The position numbers and the translations under genes were made by a program. From an uncultured Bacilli bacterium (lineage in GTDB: Bacteria > Bacillota_I > Bacilli_A > RF39 > UBA660), in the NCBI GenBank assembly GCA_934098735.1, contig CAKOOS010000014.1, positions 1 to 30,763 on the forward strand: DNA of 30,763 nucleotides, given 5' to 3'. This document shows positions 1 to 6,489 of the stretch, piece after piece; the first letter of the stretch is position 1; each line of letters begins with the position of its first letter. Below the pieces are notes generated by a model that saw nothing but the letters and a program-made list of their open reading frames with translations, made no database searches and had not been told where the DNA came from.

Positions 1-31
1 CCTTGCCGGGATTTGGCTCTTTTATTATATC

Positions 32-58
32 AAAAAACCGCACCCTGGTGGTGCGGTT
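32..58 (-). terminator. Rho-independent terminator downstream of clpB
   Basis: A 9-bp G+C-rich stem (36-44 pairing with 50-58, 5-nt loop) is followed on the minus strand by a run of T. It lies about 40 nt past the clpB stop codon and should end that transcript. Confidence 0.9.
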
Positions 59-74
59 CAAATTTCAATTTAGG

Positions 75-105
75 AAATAAGCTATTGCAAATGCATAGCT
101 TATTT
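75..105 (-). other. 11-bp hairpin overlapping the clpB stop codon
   Basis: Bases 75-85 and 95-105 are perfect reverse complements around a 9-nt loop. The clpB stop codon (100-102) is inside the right arm. No T-run follows directly, so it looks like a 3'-end stabilising structure in tandem with the terminator at 32-58 and not a terminator by itself. Confidence 0.6.
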
Positions 106-2208
106 AATTTTTACAATATAATTATTATCTTGTAAGTCAATTATTATATGTGTACCTACTTCAAGTTTGCTACCTATAATAGTATGAGCAATTAAATTTT
201 CAATATTTTTAGTTATATATCTTTTTATTGGTCTTGCTCCGTATCTTGGATCAAAGGCTTCTTCAATAATTTTATTTCTAACATCAGGTGTTATTTCTAC
301 ATGTAAATAATTACCTGCAAGTCTATTATTTAATTCTTTAATTAATTTATCAACTATTTCTCCAACTACGTCTTTTTTAAGTGGATTAAATACTATTATT
401 TCATCAATTCTATTAATAAACTCAGGCCTAAACGTATTTCTTAATTCATTCATTACCAATTCATTAGCATTATTTTCATTATCAAGTATATATTCACTAC
501 CTAAATTACTCGTCATGATAATAATAGTATTTTTAAAGTCAACTGTTCTTCCTTGACTATCTGTTAGTCTTCCATCGTCTAATATTTGTAATAAAATATT
601 AAATACATCTTTATGAGCTTTTTCTATTTCATCAAATAATACAATACTATAAGGATTTCTTCGTACAGCTTCAGTTAGTTCCCCACCTTCGTCGTAACCT
701 ACATATCCTGGAGGTGCTCCGACTAGACGTGAAACATTGAAGCTTTCCATATATTCAGAACAATCTATTCTAATCATGTGTCTTTCGTCATCAAATAGTT
801 CATAAGCAAGAGATTTAGCTACTTCTGTTTTACCTACACCAGTTGGGCCTAAAAATATAAATGAGCCTATAGGTTTATTTGGATCTTTTATGCCACTTCT
901 AGCTCTAATTATAGCTTCACTTACTATTTTCAATGCATTATCTTGACCAATAACTCTTGTTTTTAAACGATCAAATAAATGAAGTAACTTATCTTTTTCG
1001 CTACTTACTAATTTAGCAACTGGAATATGTGTCCATCTTGAAATGATTTCTGCAATATTTTCATCACTTACTACGTCAGATAAAATATTATTTTGACTTT
1101 TTTCTTGAAGACTTTTTAATTCATTTTCTAATTTAGGAATTAGTCCATGTCTTAATCTAGCACTTGTTTCCAAATCATAATTATTTTCAGCAGTTGCTAA
1201 ATCGAAACGAGCTTTTTCTAGTTCTTCTTTTTTCTTATTTATTTCTTCTTTAGAAGCTTTTTCTTCTTCCCACTTACTTCTTAGCTCTGATTCTTCTTTT
1301 TTCATTGAAATTAGTTTTTCATCTATTTCAGAAATTCTTTTTTTAGATATTTCATCTTTTTCTTTTTTTAGAGCTTGTTTTTCGATTTCTAAACTCATTA
1401 TTTTTCTGGTAAGTTCATCAAGTTCTACTGGCATTGACTCAAGTTGCATTTTTATTGTTGCACAAGCTTCATCTACTAAATCAATAGCTTTATCAGGTAA
1501 ATAACGATCTGTTATATATCTATCCGATAAAGTTGCAGCTGCTACTAGAGCACTATCTTTGATTGTTACGCCATGAAATATTTCAAATCTTTCTTTTAAA
1601 CCACGCAATATTGTAATAGTATCCATGACATTTGGTTCACTAACTTTAACTTTTTGAAATCTTCTTTCTAAAGCTCCATCTTTTTCAATATATTTACGAT
1701 ATTCATTTAATGTTGTTGCACCAATAACATGAATTTCTCCACGAGCAAGCATTGGCTTTAACATATTTGATACATCCATTGCTCCATCGCCACCAGCTCC
1801 GACAATCATGTGAATTTCATCAATAAACATAATAATGTTTCCATCAGAATCTTTTATTTCTTTTAATACGGCTTTTAATCTTTCTTCAAATTCTCCACGA
1901 TATTTAGCTCCGGCAACAAGTGATCCTAAATCTAGTTCCCATAAAGTTTTATTTTTTAAAGAACTTGGAACATCACCTTTTATTATTCTTTGAGCAAGGC
2001 CTTCAACAATAGCAGTTTTTCCAACCCCAGGCTCACCAATTAAAACCGGATTATTTTTACTTTTACGTGATAGTATTCTAATAACATTTCTAATTTCTTC
2101 ATCTCTACCTATAACAGGATCGACTTTATTATCTTTAACATTTTTAGTTATATCACGTCCATATTTATTTAAAACATCTTTTAGTTCATCATTATTTTCA
2201 AAATTCAT
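100..2208 (-). CDS. clpB: ClpB-type disaggregase lacking the N-terminal domain
   Basis: AAA+ protein disaggregase of 702 residues; with DnaK it extracts polypeptides from cytoplasmic aggregates. Order of parts: first ATPase domain (Walker A GEPGVGKT at 58-65, Walker B at 125-131), a full-length coiled-coil middle domain (about 255-395, the feature separating ClpB from ClpC/ClpA), then the second ATPase domain (Walker A GPTGVGKT at 454-461, Walker B at 522-527). The usual N-terminal substrate domain of about 140 residues is absent; full ClpB is near 860. The start at 2208 was chosen because a GAAGGGTG ribosome site precedes it, and because the promoter -10 lies at 2236-2241, so the longer in-frame Met at 2250 cannot be in the mRNA. 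It is a single gene with its own heat-shock promoter/operator. Family is certain; the start is well supported. Confidence 0.95.
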   Translation of the reverse strand: MNFENNDELKDVLNKYGRDITKNVKDNKVDPVIGRDEEIRNVIRILSRKSKNNPVLIGEPGVGKTAIVEGLAQRIIKGDVPSSLKNKTLWELDLGSLVAGAKYRGEFEERLKAVLKEIKDSDGNIIMFIDEIHMIVGAGGDGAMDVSNMLKPMLARGEIHVIGATTLNEYRKYIEKDGALERRFQKVKVSEPNVMDTITILRGLKERFEIFHGVTIKDSALVAAATLSDRYITDRYLPDKAIDLVDEACATIKMQLESMPVELDELTRKIMSLEIEKQALKKEKDEISKKRISEIDEKLISMKKEESELRSKWEEEKASKEEINKKKEELEKARFDLATAENNYDLETSARLRHGLIPKLENELKSLQEKSQNNILSDVVSDENIAEIISRWTHIPVAKLVSSEKDKLLHLFDRLKTRVIGQDNALKIVSEAIIRARSGIKDPNKPIGSFIFLGPTGVGKTEVAKSLAYELFDDERHMIRIDCSEYMESFNVSRLVGAPPGYVGYDEGGELTEAVRRNPYSIVLFDEIEKAHKDVFNILLQILDDGRLTDSQGRTVDFKNTIIIMTSNLGSEYILDNENNANELVMNELRNTFRPEFINRIDEIIVFNPLKKDVVGEIVDKLIKELNNRLAGNYLHVEITPDVRNKIIEEAFDPRYGARPIKRYITKNIENLIAHTIIGSKLEVGTHIIIDLQDNNYIVKIK

Positions 2209-2235
2209 TTTATCACCCTTCTTTCTAATGATTAT

Positions 2236-2264
2236 ATTATATAACACCAATTAGCACTTGTCAA
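2236..2264 (-). promoter_or_regulatory. clpB promoter, perfect sigma-A consensus
   Basis: On the minus strand TTGACA (2259-2264) and TATAAT (2236-2241) are separated by exactly 17 bp. Both hexamers match consensus at all six positions. Transcription should start near 2229, about 20 nt before the clpB start. The -35 box lies within the CIRCE element. Confidence 0.92.
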
Positions 2265-2277
2265 GTACAAGTGCTAG
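2251..2277. promoter_or_regulatory. CIRCE operator (HrcA binding site)
   Basis: TTAGCACTT-N9-AAGTGCTAG closely matches the CIRCE consensus TTAGCACTC-N9-GAGTGCTAA, with the 9-nt spacer kept. The innermost bases of the two arms have changed together (C to T, G to A), preserving symmetry. It covers the -35 box of the clpB promoter, the expected position for HrcA repression released on heat shock. hrcA itself is not in this window. Confidence 0.9.
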
Positions 2278-2306
2278 CTTTACTAATTTTTAATTTATTT
2301 TTTTTA

Positions 2307-3575
2307 CTATGAACTTATAATTATAGGATTTGTTTTGGTTCCCGTTCCGCTTGCATAAACAACGTAGGGGTTTAAATAAAAAACTGGTCTTACTCCAACA
2401 CTCAAAGATGATGCACGAACAAAAATATCTCCACTATCACTAACGGCAAAAGATCGAATAGAACTATCTGATCTGGGAATAATTGTCCATTCTTGAAGTC
2501 CCATATACATCCAATTTACACCTGAAATAGCTAAACCAGAATAATCTGTTAATGCTGTAGTCCATGCGCTTGGAGAAGCTGCAAACCCATAATCGCTTAC
2601 ATACATTAGACCTATTTTGGCATCATAAGTAGTGTCTTTGGCAGGTGTTGTTATCTCATTTTTAAAAGCTTGAGCTGGTACAACATCAATGATATTTGAG
2701 GATGTATTTCCTCCAACTTTCCATGTTGCCGTTGCTATTTTAGATTTCCAAACGGTGTCAAATGTATTTAAAAAATTTGTATTTAAGTTGACTGTATTTA
2801 ATAGTGATGTACTCCATACATTTGAACTAGAATTAGAATTTTTATAATTATAATAATACGATCCTATTTCTGTTGTTAAATTTTCTCCTTTATTTATATC
2901 ATCACCGAGATCGCCGCCTTGAGAATATAAGTTATCATAATCTCCATCAGTTTTGAGCAAAGCGCTTTTTGGATAATCATACTTTATTAGTTTTATTTGA
3001 TTATCAAAGACACCAATTATTCTATATAAATTATCTGTTGGACATGTTCCATCTGTTGAATTATAACCAAAGCACACATAATTGTTTACACTATCGCTTG
3101 GACCTGCAAATCTATATGAGTTATCTCCTGCTCCATTTGTCAAAGCAGAATTATGATAATAAATTTTTGATATATCTGCTCCTTTATTTGCAAATGATTT
3201 TATACAATTAGCTAATGAATCTCCATTTGTACAGACTGAAGCTAGTGTTGGATCTTCATATTTGTCAAAATATACATAGCACTTATCACTTGTTTCGCCT
3301 GTCATTTTAACAATATTTTTTGTATTGTCCCAAATTAAATTTCCACCATTTTCACATTTACTTAATTTTTCGTTAAATATATAACCATTAGTTGGCCAAC
3401 TACTTTCTTTACTTACTTCGTATATGCCATCGTTATCTGTCTCAATCATCATTGAAATAGTATTAGAATTTTTTAAAATATTTGATTTTGAACTTTCAAC
3501 TACATCTTTTGGTTTACTATAATTTAAGACATATAATAAACCTACACCAAGTACCAATATAAAAAATTTTTTCAT
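2307..3575 (-). CDS. Secreted or membrane-anchored surface protein, unknown function
   Basis: 422 residues. A short Lys-Lys start and one hydrophobic segment (about 4-18) suggest a signal peptide or anchor with the rest outside the cell. Six Cys occur as spaced pairs (74/99, 115/124, 168/178), all in the N-terminal half, suggesting disulfides. The C-terminal half carries a recurring pattern (YRIIGVF, KIATATW, IGLMYVSDYGFA, then GVRPVFYLN near the end) that I associate with C-type-lectin/formylglycine-enzyme-like extracellular domains of the DUF6273 kind; that assignment is from memory and tentative. A truncated paralogue lies at 14053-14668. The gene has its own promoter with an embedded inverted repeat and is divergent from an XRE regulator. 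An AGAGGT ribosome site precedes the ATG. No clear terminator separates it from clpB. Confidence 0.8.
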   Translation of the reverse strand: MKKFFILVLGVGLLYVLNYSKPKDVVESSKSNILKNSNTISMMIETDNDGIYEVSKESSWPTNGYIFNEKLSKCENGGNLIWDNTKNIVKMTGETSDKCYVYFDKYEDPTLASVCTNGDSLANCIKSFANKGADISKIYYHNSALTNGAGDNSYRFAGPSDSVNNYVCFGYNSTDGTCPTDNLYRIIGVFDNQIKLIKYDYPKSALLKTDGDYDNLYSQGGDLGDDINKGENLTTEIGSYYYNYKNSNSSSNVWSTSLLNTVNLNTNFLNTFDTVWKSKIATATWKVGGNTSSNIIDVVPAQAFKNEITTPAKDTTYDAKIGLMYVSDYGFAASPSAWTTALTDYSGLAISGVNWMYMGLQEWTIIPRSDSSIRSFAVSDSGDIFVRASSLSVGVRPVFYLNPYVVYASGTGTKTNPIIISS

Positions 3576-3601
3576 ACAAATTACCTCTATTCTTTAATGA
3601 A

Positions 3602-3630
3602 ATTTTATCACGGCATATTAGCCGTGTCAA
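3602..3630 (-). promoter_or_regulatory. Promoter of the 422-residue secreted protein gene
   Basis: TTGACA (3625-3630) and TAAAAT (3602-3607) on the minus strand are separated by 17 bp. The gene start is about 27 nt beyond the -10. The spacer is almost filled by an inverted repeat. Confidence 0.85.
3609..3626. promoter_or_regulatory. Inverted repeat in promoter spacer, candidate operator
   Basis: CACGGC-N6-GCCGTG is a perfect 6-bp inverted repeat between (and touching) the -35 and -10 boxes of the secreted-protein promoter. It is G+C-rich in an otherwise AT-rich intergenic region, so it stands out. Its position is right for steric repression. The XRE protein encoded immediately to the right on the opposite strand is the obvious candidate ligand, by inference. 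Confidence 0.65.
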
Positions 3631-3663
3631 TAAGGCTTGCGACATTCATGCCGTTGTTGACGG

Positions 3664-3673
3664 TACTTAAGTA
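3664..3673. promoter_or_regulatory. 10-bp perfect palindrome upstream of the XRE gene
   Basis: TACTTAAGTA lies about 29 nt upstream of the regulator's start codon. It could be a regulator site or part of the leader. No convincing plus-strand promoter was found: TTGACG at 3657 lacks a good -10 at the right distance. A short palindrome of this kind can occur by chance. Confidence 0.3.
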
Positions 3674-3701
3674 TGACACAATGGTCGTGAGGTTGAAATT
3701 A

Positions 3702-3908
3702 ATGTTTAAAGAATATAGAAACAAAAAAAGACTTACTCAAGAACAATTAGCTGAGTTAGCTGGACTAGATCCAAGGACTATTCAAAGAATAGAAAACAAA
3801 GAAAGAACGCCTTCCTTGGAGACACTTGCTAAACTTGTTATTGTTCTGGAAATAAGTGATGAAGATTTAGTAAATTACATTAAAGATTTTAATAAAAATA
3901 ACAAATAA
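3702..3908 (+). CDS. Small XRE-family helix-turn-helix regulator
   Basis: 68-residue DNA-binding protein consisting of almost only a Cro/C1-type helix-turn-helix domain (residues about 3-60; recognition region LTQEQLAELAGLDPRTIQRIE) plus a short Lys/Asn-rich tail. No ligand or dimerisation domain is visible. The start at 3702 follows GAGGT at an 8-nt spacing; the longer reading frame upstream runs through promoter/operator DNA of the divergent gene and is not believable as protein. It is transcribed away from the secreted-protein gene, an arrangement typical of a local regulator that controls its neighbour and itself. That target is inference. A bidirectional terminator follows at once. Confidence 0.85.
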   Translation: MFKEYRNKKRLTQEQLAELAGLDPRTIQRIENKERTPSLETLAKLVIVLEISDEDLVNYIKDFNKNNK

Positions 3909-3938
3909 AAACCAACTTTTTATATAAAAGTTGGTTTT
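3908..3938. terminator. Bidirectional terminator between XRE gene and DUF2207 gene
   Basis: 13-bp stem (3908-3920 with 3926-3938) and 5-nt loop. The A/T-rich stem ends give a T-run on either strand. It serves the plus-strand XRE gene and the minus-strand DUF2207 gene, which converge here. Confidence 0.9.
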
Positions 3939-3945
3939 ATTATTA

Positions 3946-5811
3946 TTAGAAGCCTCGGCCTCCGCCTCCGCCGCCTCCAAAGCCACCACCAGATGAAAAT
4001 CCACCACCATGGCCACCGAATGATCCTCCAGAAGCATTAGCATTTTCTCTGTTTATGGCTGTTTGAGCACCATGATATGCCGAAGATATTGCTCCATTTA
4101 TGATATTTGGCATACCGAAATTATTTATAAAAATATAAGTATCAGTATTATTTAAAGTGCTTATATCCATTTCTTTGATTTTAACATTCATTGTTTTTGA
4201 CACTTTATCAGCTAAACCAAAAATTGTTGCATAGACTAAATATCTTTCCCAAAGTATAATTTCAGGAAGTTCTTTAGTATCAAAAGCCCCGAAATCATTT
4301 AAAAAGTTTTTAAACCCCTTCCACATAGCATAGTGTTCTATTCCTTTTTCACTTTTTCTTTGTATTGTTCCTAGATAAACAATAAAAATTATAGCAGCAA
4401 ATATAACTGTATGAAGCAAGAAAAATTCAACATGGAAAACTTGAACACCAACAAAATAAATTAGAAAAGCTAAAATTAAGGTTAAAGCTCCAAATTTAAA
4501 TCTTCCTTCAATTTTATCAAAAAATTCTTCTTTTTTACCATCTTCAATAACTTTATTTTGCCAAGCGGTATAACTAGCCATAAATTTATCACAAGTTTTA
4601 GTTGAACTAGCATAACGTTTTAATTCTTTTGTTGTAAATTCATCTTCTTTACCTACGGTTTTAAATAAAAAATCTACTAATTTAACTTCCGTTTCATTTA
4701 ATTTATCCGTTGTAAGTAGTTTGAATTTATATTCATTTTTTCCTTCTGGCAATTTTTCAGCAGAAATATTTTTCTTATAAATCATATTCATAATAGATGC
4801 ACTCATAGCATTCGGAGTAATACTATTATTCATTAAATAATCTATAACTTCTACATTATAATCATCAATGAATTCTCTATTATATTTATTTTGAAATTTT
4901 GGAATTCTTTCTTTATCAAATTTTTTATAAACGTATATCCATATTAAAATTAAATATATATTAAACCCTATTCCAAGTGTTACAAAAGTATAGTATATTA
5001 TTTTAACTTTCTTAATTGTTTTTAAATCATTTGCAACAATTTCATCTTCAGTTTTAATTATTTCTTCCCTTACATTTTCACTATCTTGCTTTTTAAATTC
5101 TTCTGAACTAAATATATTTTTAGGTGCGAGCGTTCTAAAATCTACTGGATTATATTTTTCTAGTTTGTCTAGTGTAGCCAAAACACTCGTATAATTATCA
5201 CTACGTTTTATTATACTAGAATTACCCGCTAAAGAACCATGAAACCACCAATTAAAATCTTCTTCATTTAATAATCCTGGATAATTTACTCTAATTTTTA
5301 TATCTTTGATATCATCTTCAAAATCTGTTCCAAAAAAATTCCAGTAGTATTCAATCATATCAGCATGAGAAATACCTACATCTTTTAAGGTATATTTTAT
5401 TAAAAATCCAGTCGTACTATTTTCTGTTTTATAATACATTCTCATTCTTAGGCCATTTGTGATATCACTTAAAATATATTTATTTTTATCTCCATTTAAA
5501 GCGTAATCAACTTGATTAAATGTTTCAAATGATTCATCAAATGTATCTAAAGAAACATTATCTACATATTTTCCAGATATCTTTAAATTTTCTATTTGAG
5601 AAGCATTATAATTACCATAAGAAGATGTATGTAGTATATCTCTTTCATAACCATTAAACGAACCTTTTAAGACAATTAATTCTTGAACACTCATATCACC
5701 ATTTTTTTCTAATGTCGCATCAACATAAAAGTGCTCTATTTTGTAGTTTGCCGCCAAAGAAAGAAGCGGAAAAATTAAGAAACTAATTACTAAAACTATT
5801 ATTTTTTTCAT
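3946..5811 (-). CDS. DUF2207-family predicted membrane protein
   Basis: 621 residues, biochemical function unknown. The order of parts is typical of the family: signal peptide (MKKIIVLVISFL onward, ending near LSLAA), an extracellular beta-rich domain, one membrane segment in the middle (after KKVKIIYYT), a cytosolic stretch, two adjacent hydrophobic segments, and a C-terminus made almost only of Gly with Ser/Phe/His (about the last 28 residues). The start at 5811 follows AGAGGTG at a 6-nt spacing; a longer frame begins inside a hairpin and is unlikely. It lies directly downstream of lemA, a pairing often seen in bacteria, so the two probably act together at the membrane. Family assignment is confident, role is not. 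Confidence 0.88.
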   Translation of the reverse strand: MKKIIVLVISFLIFPLLSLAANYKIEHFYVDATLEKNGDMSVQELIVLKGSFNGYERDILHTSSYGNYNASQIENLKISGKYVDNVSLDTFDESFETFNQVDYALNGDKNKYILSDITNGLRMRMYYKTENSTTGFLIKYTLKDVGISHADMIEYYWNFFGTDFEDDIKDIKIRVNYPGLLNEEDFNWWFHGSLAGNSSIIKRSDNYTSVLATLDKLEKYNPVDFRTLAPKNIFSSEEFKKQDSENVREEIIKTEDEIVANDLKTIKKVKIIYYTFVTLGIGFNIYLILIWIYVYKKFDKERIPKFQNKYNREFIDDYNVEVIDYLMNNSITPNAMSASIMNMIYKKNISAEKLPEGKNEYKFKLLTTDKLNETEVKLVDFLFKTVGKEDEFTTKELKRYASSTKTCDKFMASYTAWQNKVIEDGKKEEFFDKIEGRFKFGALTLILAFLIYFVGVQVFHVEFFLLHTVIFAAIIFIVYLGTIQRKSEKGIEHYAMWKGFKNFLNDFGAFDTKELPEIILWERYLVYATIFGLADKVSKTMNVKIKEMDISTLNNTDTYIFINNFGMPNIINGAISSAYHGAQTAINRENANASGGSFGGHGGGFSSGGGFGGGGGGGRGF

Positions 5812-5830
5812 AAACTCACCTCTTTTATTT

Positions 5831-5852
5831 AAAAAAGACGTTTGCACGTCTT
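5831..5852 (-). terminator. Weak intra-operon terminator/attenuator hairpin between lemA and DUF2207
   Basis: AAGACG-N6-CGTCTT (5835-5840 with 5847-5852) followed on the minus strand by six T. The stem overlaps the lemA stop codon. With only 6 bp it is likely to be leaky, lowering expression of the DUF2207 gene relative to lemA. Confidence 0.6.
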
Positions 5853-6402
5853 AAAATTTAACTTGAACATTTTGACGTTCAGTTTCATTTGCTTCAAAGA
5901 AAGCTTCTTTTTTAAACTTAAACAAACCTGCAATAATATTACTTGGTACCATATCAACTTTATTATTATATATCATAACAGTATCGTTATAAAATTGACG
6001 AGCACTAGCAATTTTACTTTCAGTTTCTGTAAGTTCTGATTGTAAATGTTGAAAATTAGTATTTGCTTTTAAATCTGGATAACTTTCTGTTAAAGCAAAT
6101 AGTTTAGATATTGCTTGTGTTAATTCTCCATCAGCTTTCATTTGATCTTCAGGTACTGTTGCAGAAACGTAAGTATTTCGAGCTTTAATAACTGCTTCTA
6201 AAGTTTCTGATTCATGTTTTGTATAGCCTTTAACAGTTTCAACTAGATTAGGTATTAAATCAAATCTTCTTTTTAATTGAACATCTATTTGTGCCCATTG
6301 ATCTTTTACTCTATTTCTAAGGGTAACTAGAGTATTATAAACACTTATAGCCCATAAAACTATTAAAACTACTACAATAATTAAGATAATCCACCATTTC
6401 AT
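5851..6402 (-). CDS. lemA: LemA family protein
   Basis: 183 residues. One N-terminal membrane segment (about 5-21, many Ile/Val) is followed by a helical-bundle domain with the family's hallmark QIDVQLKRRFDLIPNLVETVKGY (residues about 42-64, quoted loosely; Gln-Ile-Asp to Leu-Ile-Pro-Asn-Leu is the conserved core). Length is normal for LemA. The molecular function of LemA proteins is not settled; they are membrane-anchored with the coil domain on one face. A strong AAGGAGG site precedes the ATG. Downstream is the DUF2207 protein, the usual partner. Confidence 0.95.
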   Translation of the reverse strand: MKWWIILIIVVVLIVLWAISVYNTLVTLRNRVKDQWAQIDVQLKRRFDLIPNLVETVKGYTKHESETLEAVIKARNTYVSATVPEDQMKADGELTQAISKLFALTESYPDLKANTNFQHLQSELTETESKIASARQFYNDTVMIYNNKVDMVPSNIIAGLFKFKKEAFFEANETERQNVQVKF

Positions 6403-6446
6403 AAAATCAATCCTCCTTAAGTTAATTCTATCATATTTTAGAAAAT

Positions 6447-6475
6447 AATATATATCTTTTTTACAAAAAAGTCTA
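6447..6475 (-). promoter_or_regulatory. Possible promoter for lemA-DUF2207
   Basis: TAGACT (6470-6475), 17-bp spacer, TATATT (6447-6452) on the minus strand: 4/6 and 5/6 matches. The region is so AT-rich that chance -10 matches are expected. It sits just beyond the smc stop codon. Confidence 0.4.
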
Positions 6476-6489
6476 TTTTGACATTTTTT
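6465..6489 (-). terminator. Weak terminator-like hairpin after smc
   Basis: GTC-N6-GAC core flanked by A and T runs with one mismatch, followed by T on the minus strand. The stem has only three G-C-containing pairs, so read-through into lemA is likely. Confidence 0.35.

Noticed and set aside
1..31. Possible tRNA or 5S rRNA 3' end at the left edge
   Set aside because: GCCGGGATTTGGCTC superficially resembles a reverse-strand T-arm, but the TGAACC-type loop and CCA are not there. No feature can be supported.
2209..2250. Longer clpB start at 2250
   Set aside because: That ATG lies upstream of the -10 box and next to the CIRCE element; it is outside the transcript.
3597..3701. N-terminal extension of the XRE protein
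   Set aside because: The 35 extra codons overlap the divergent promoter and operator, look unlike protein, and a good ribosome site precedes the Met at 3702.
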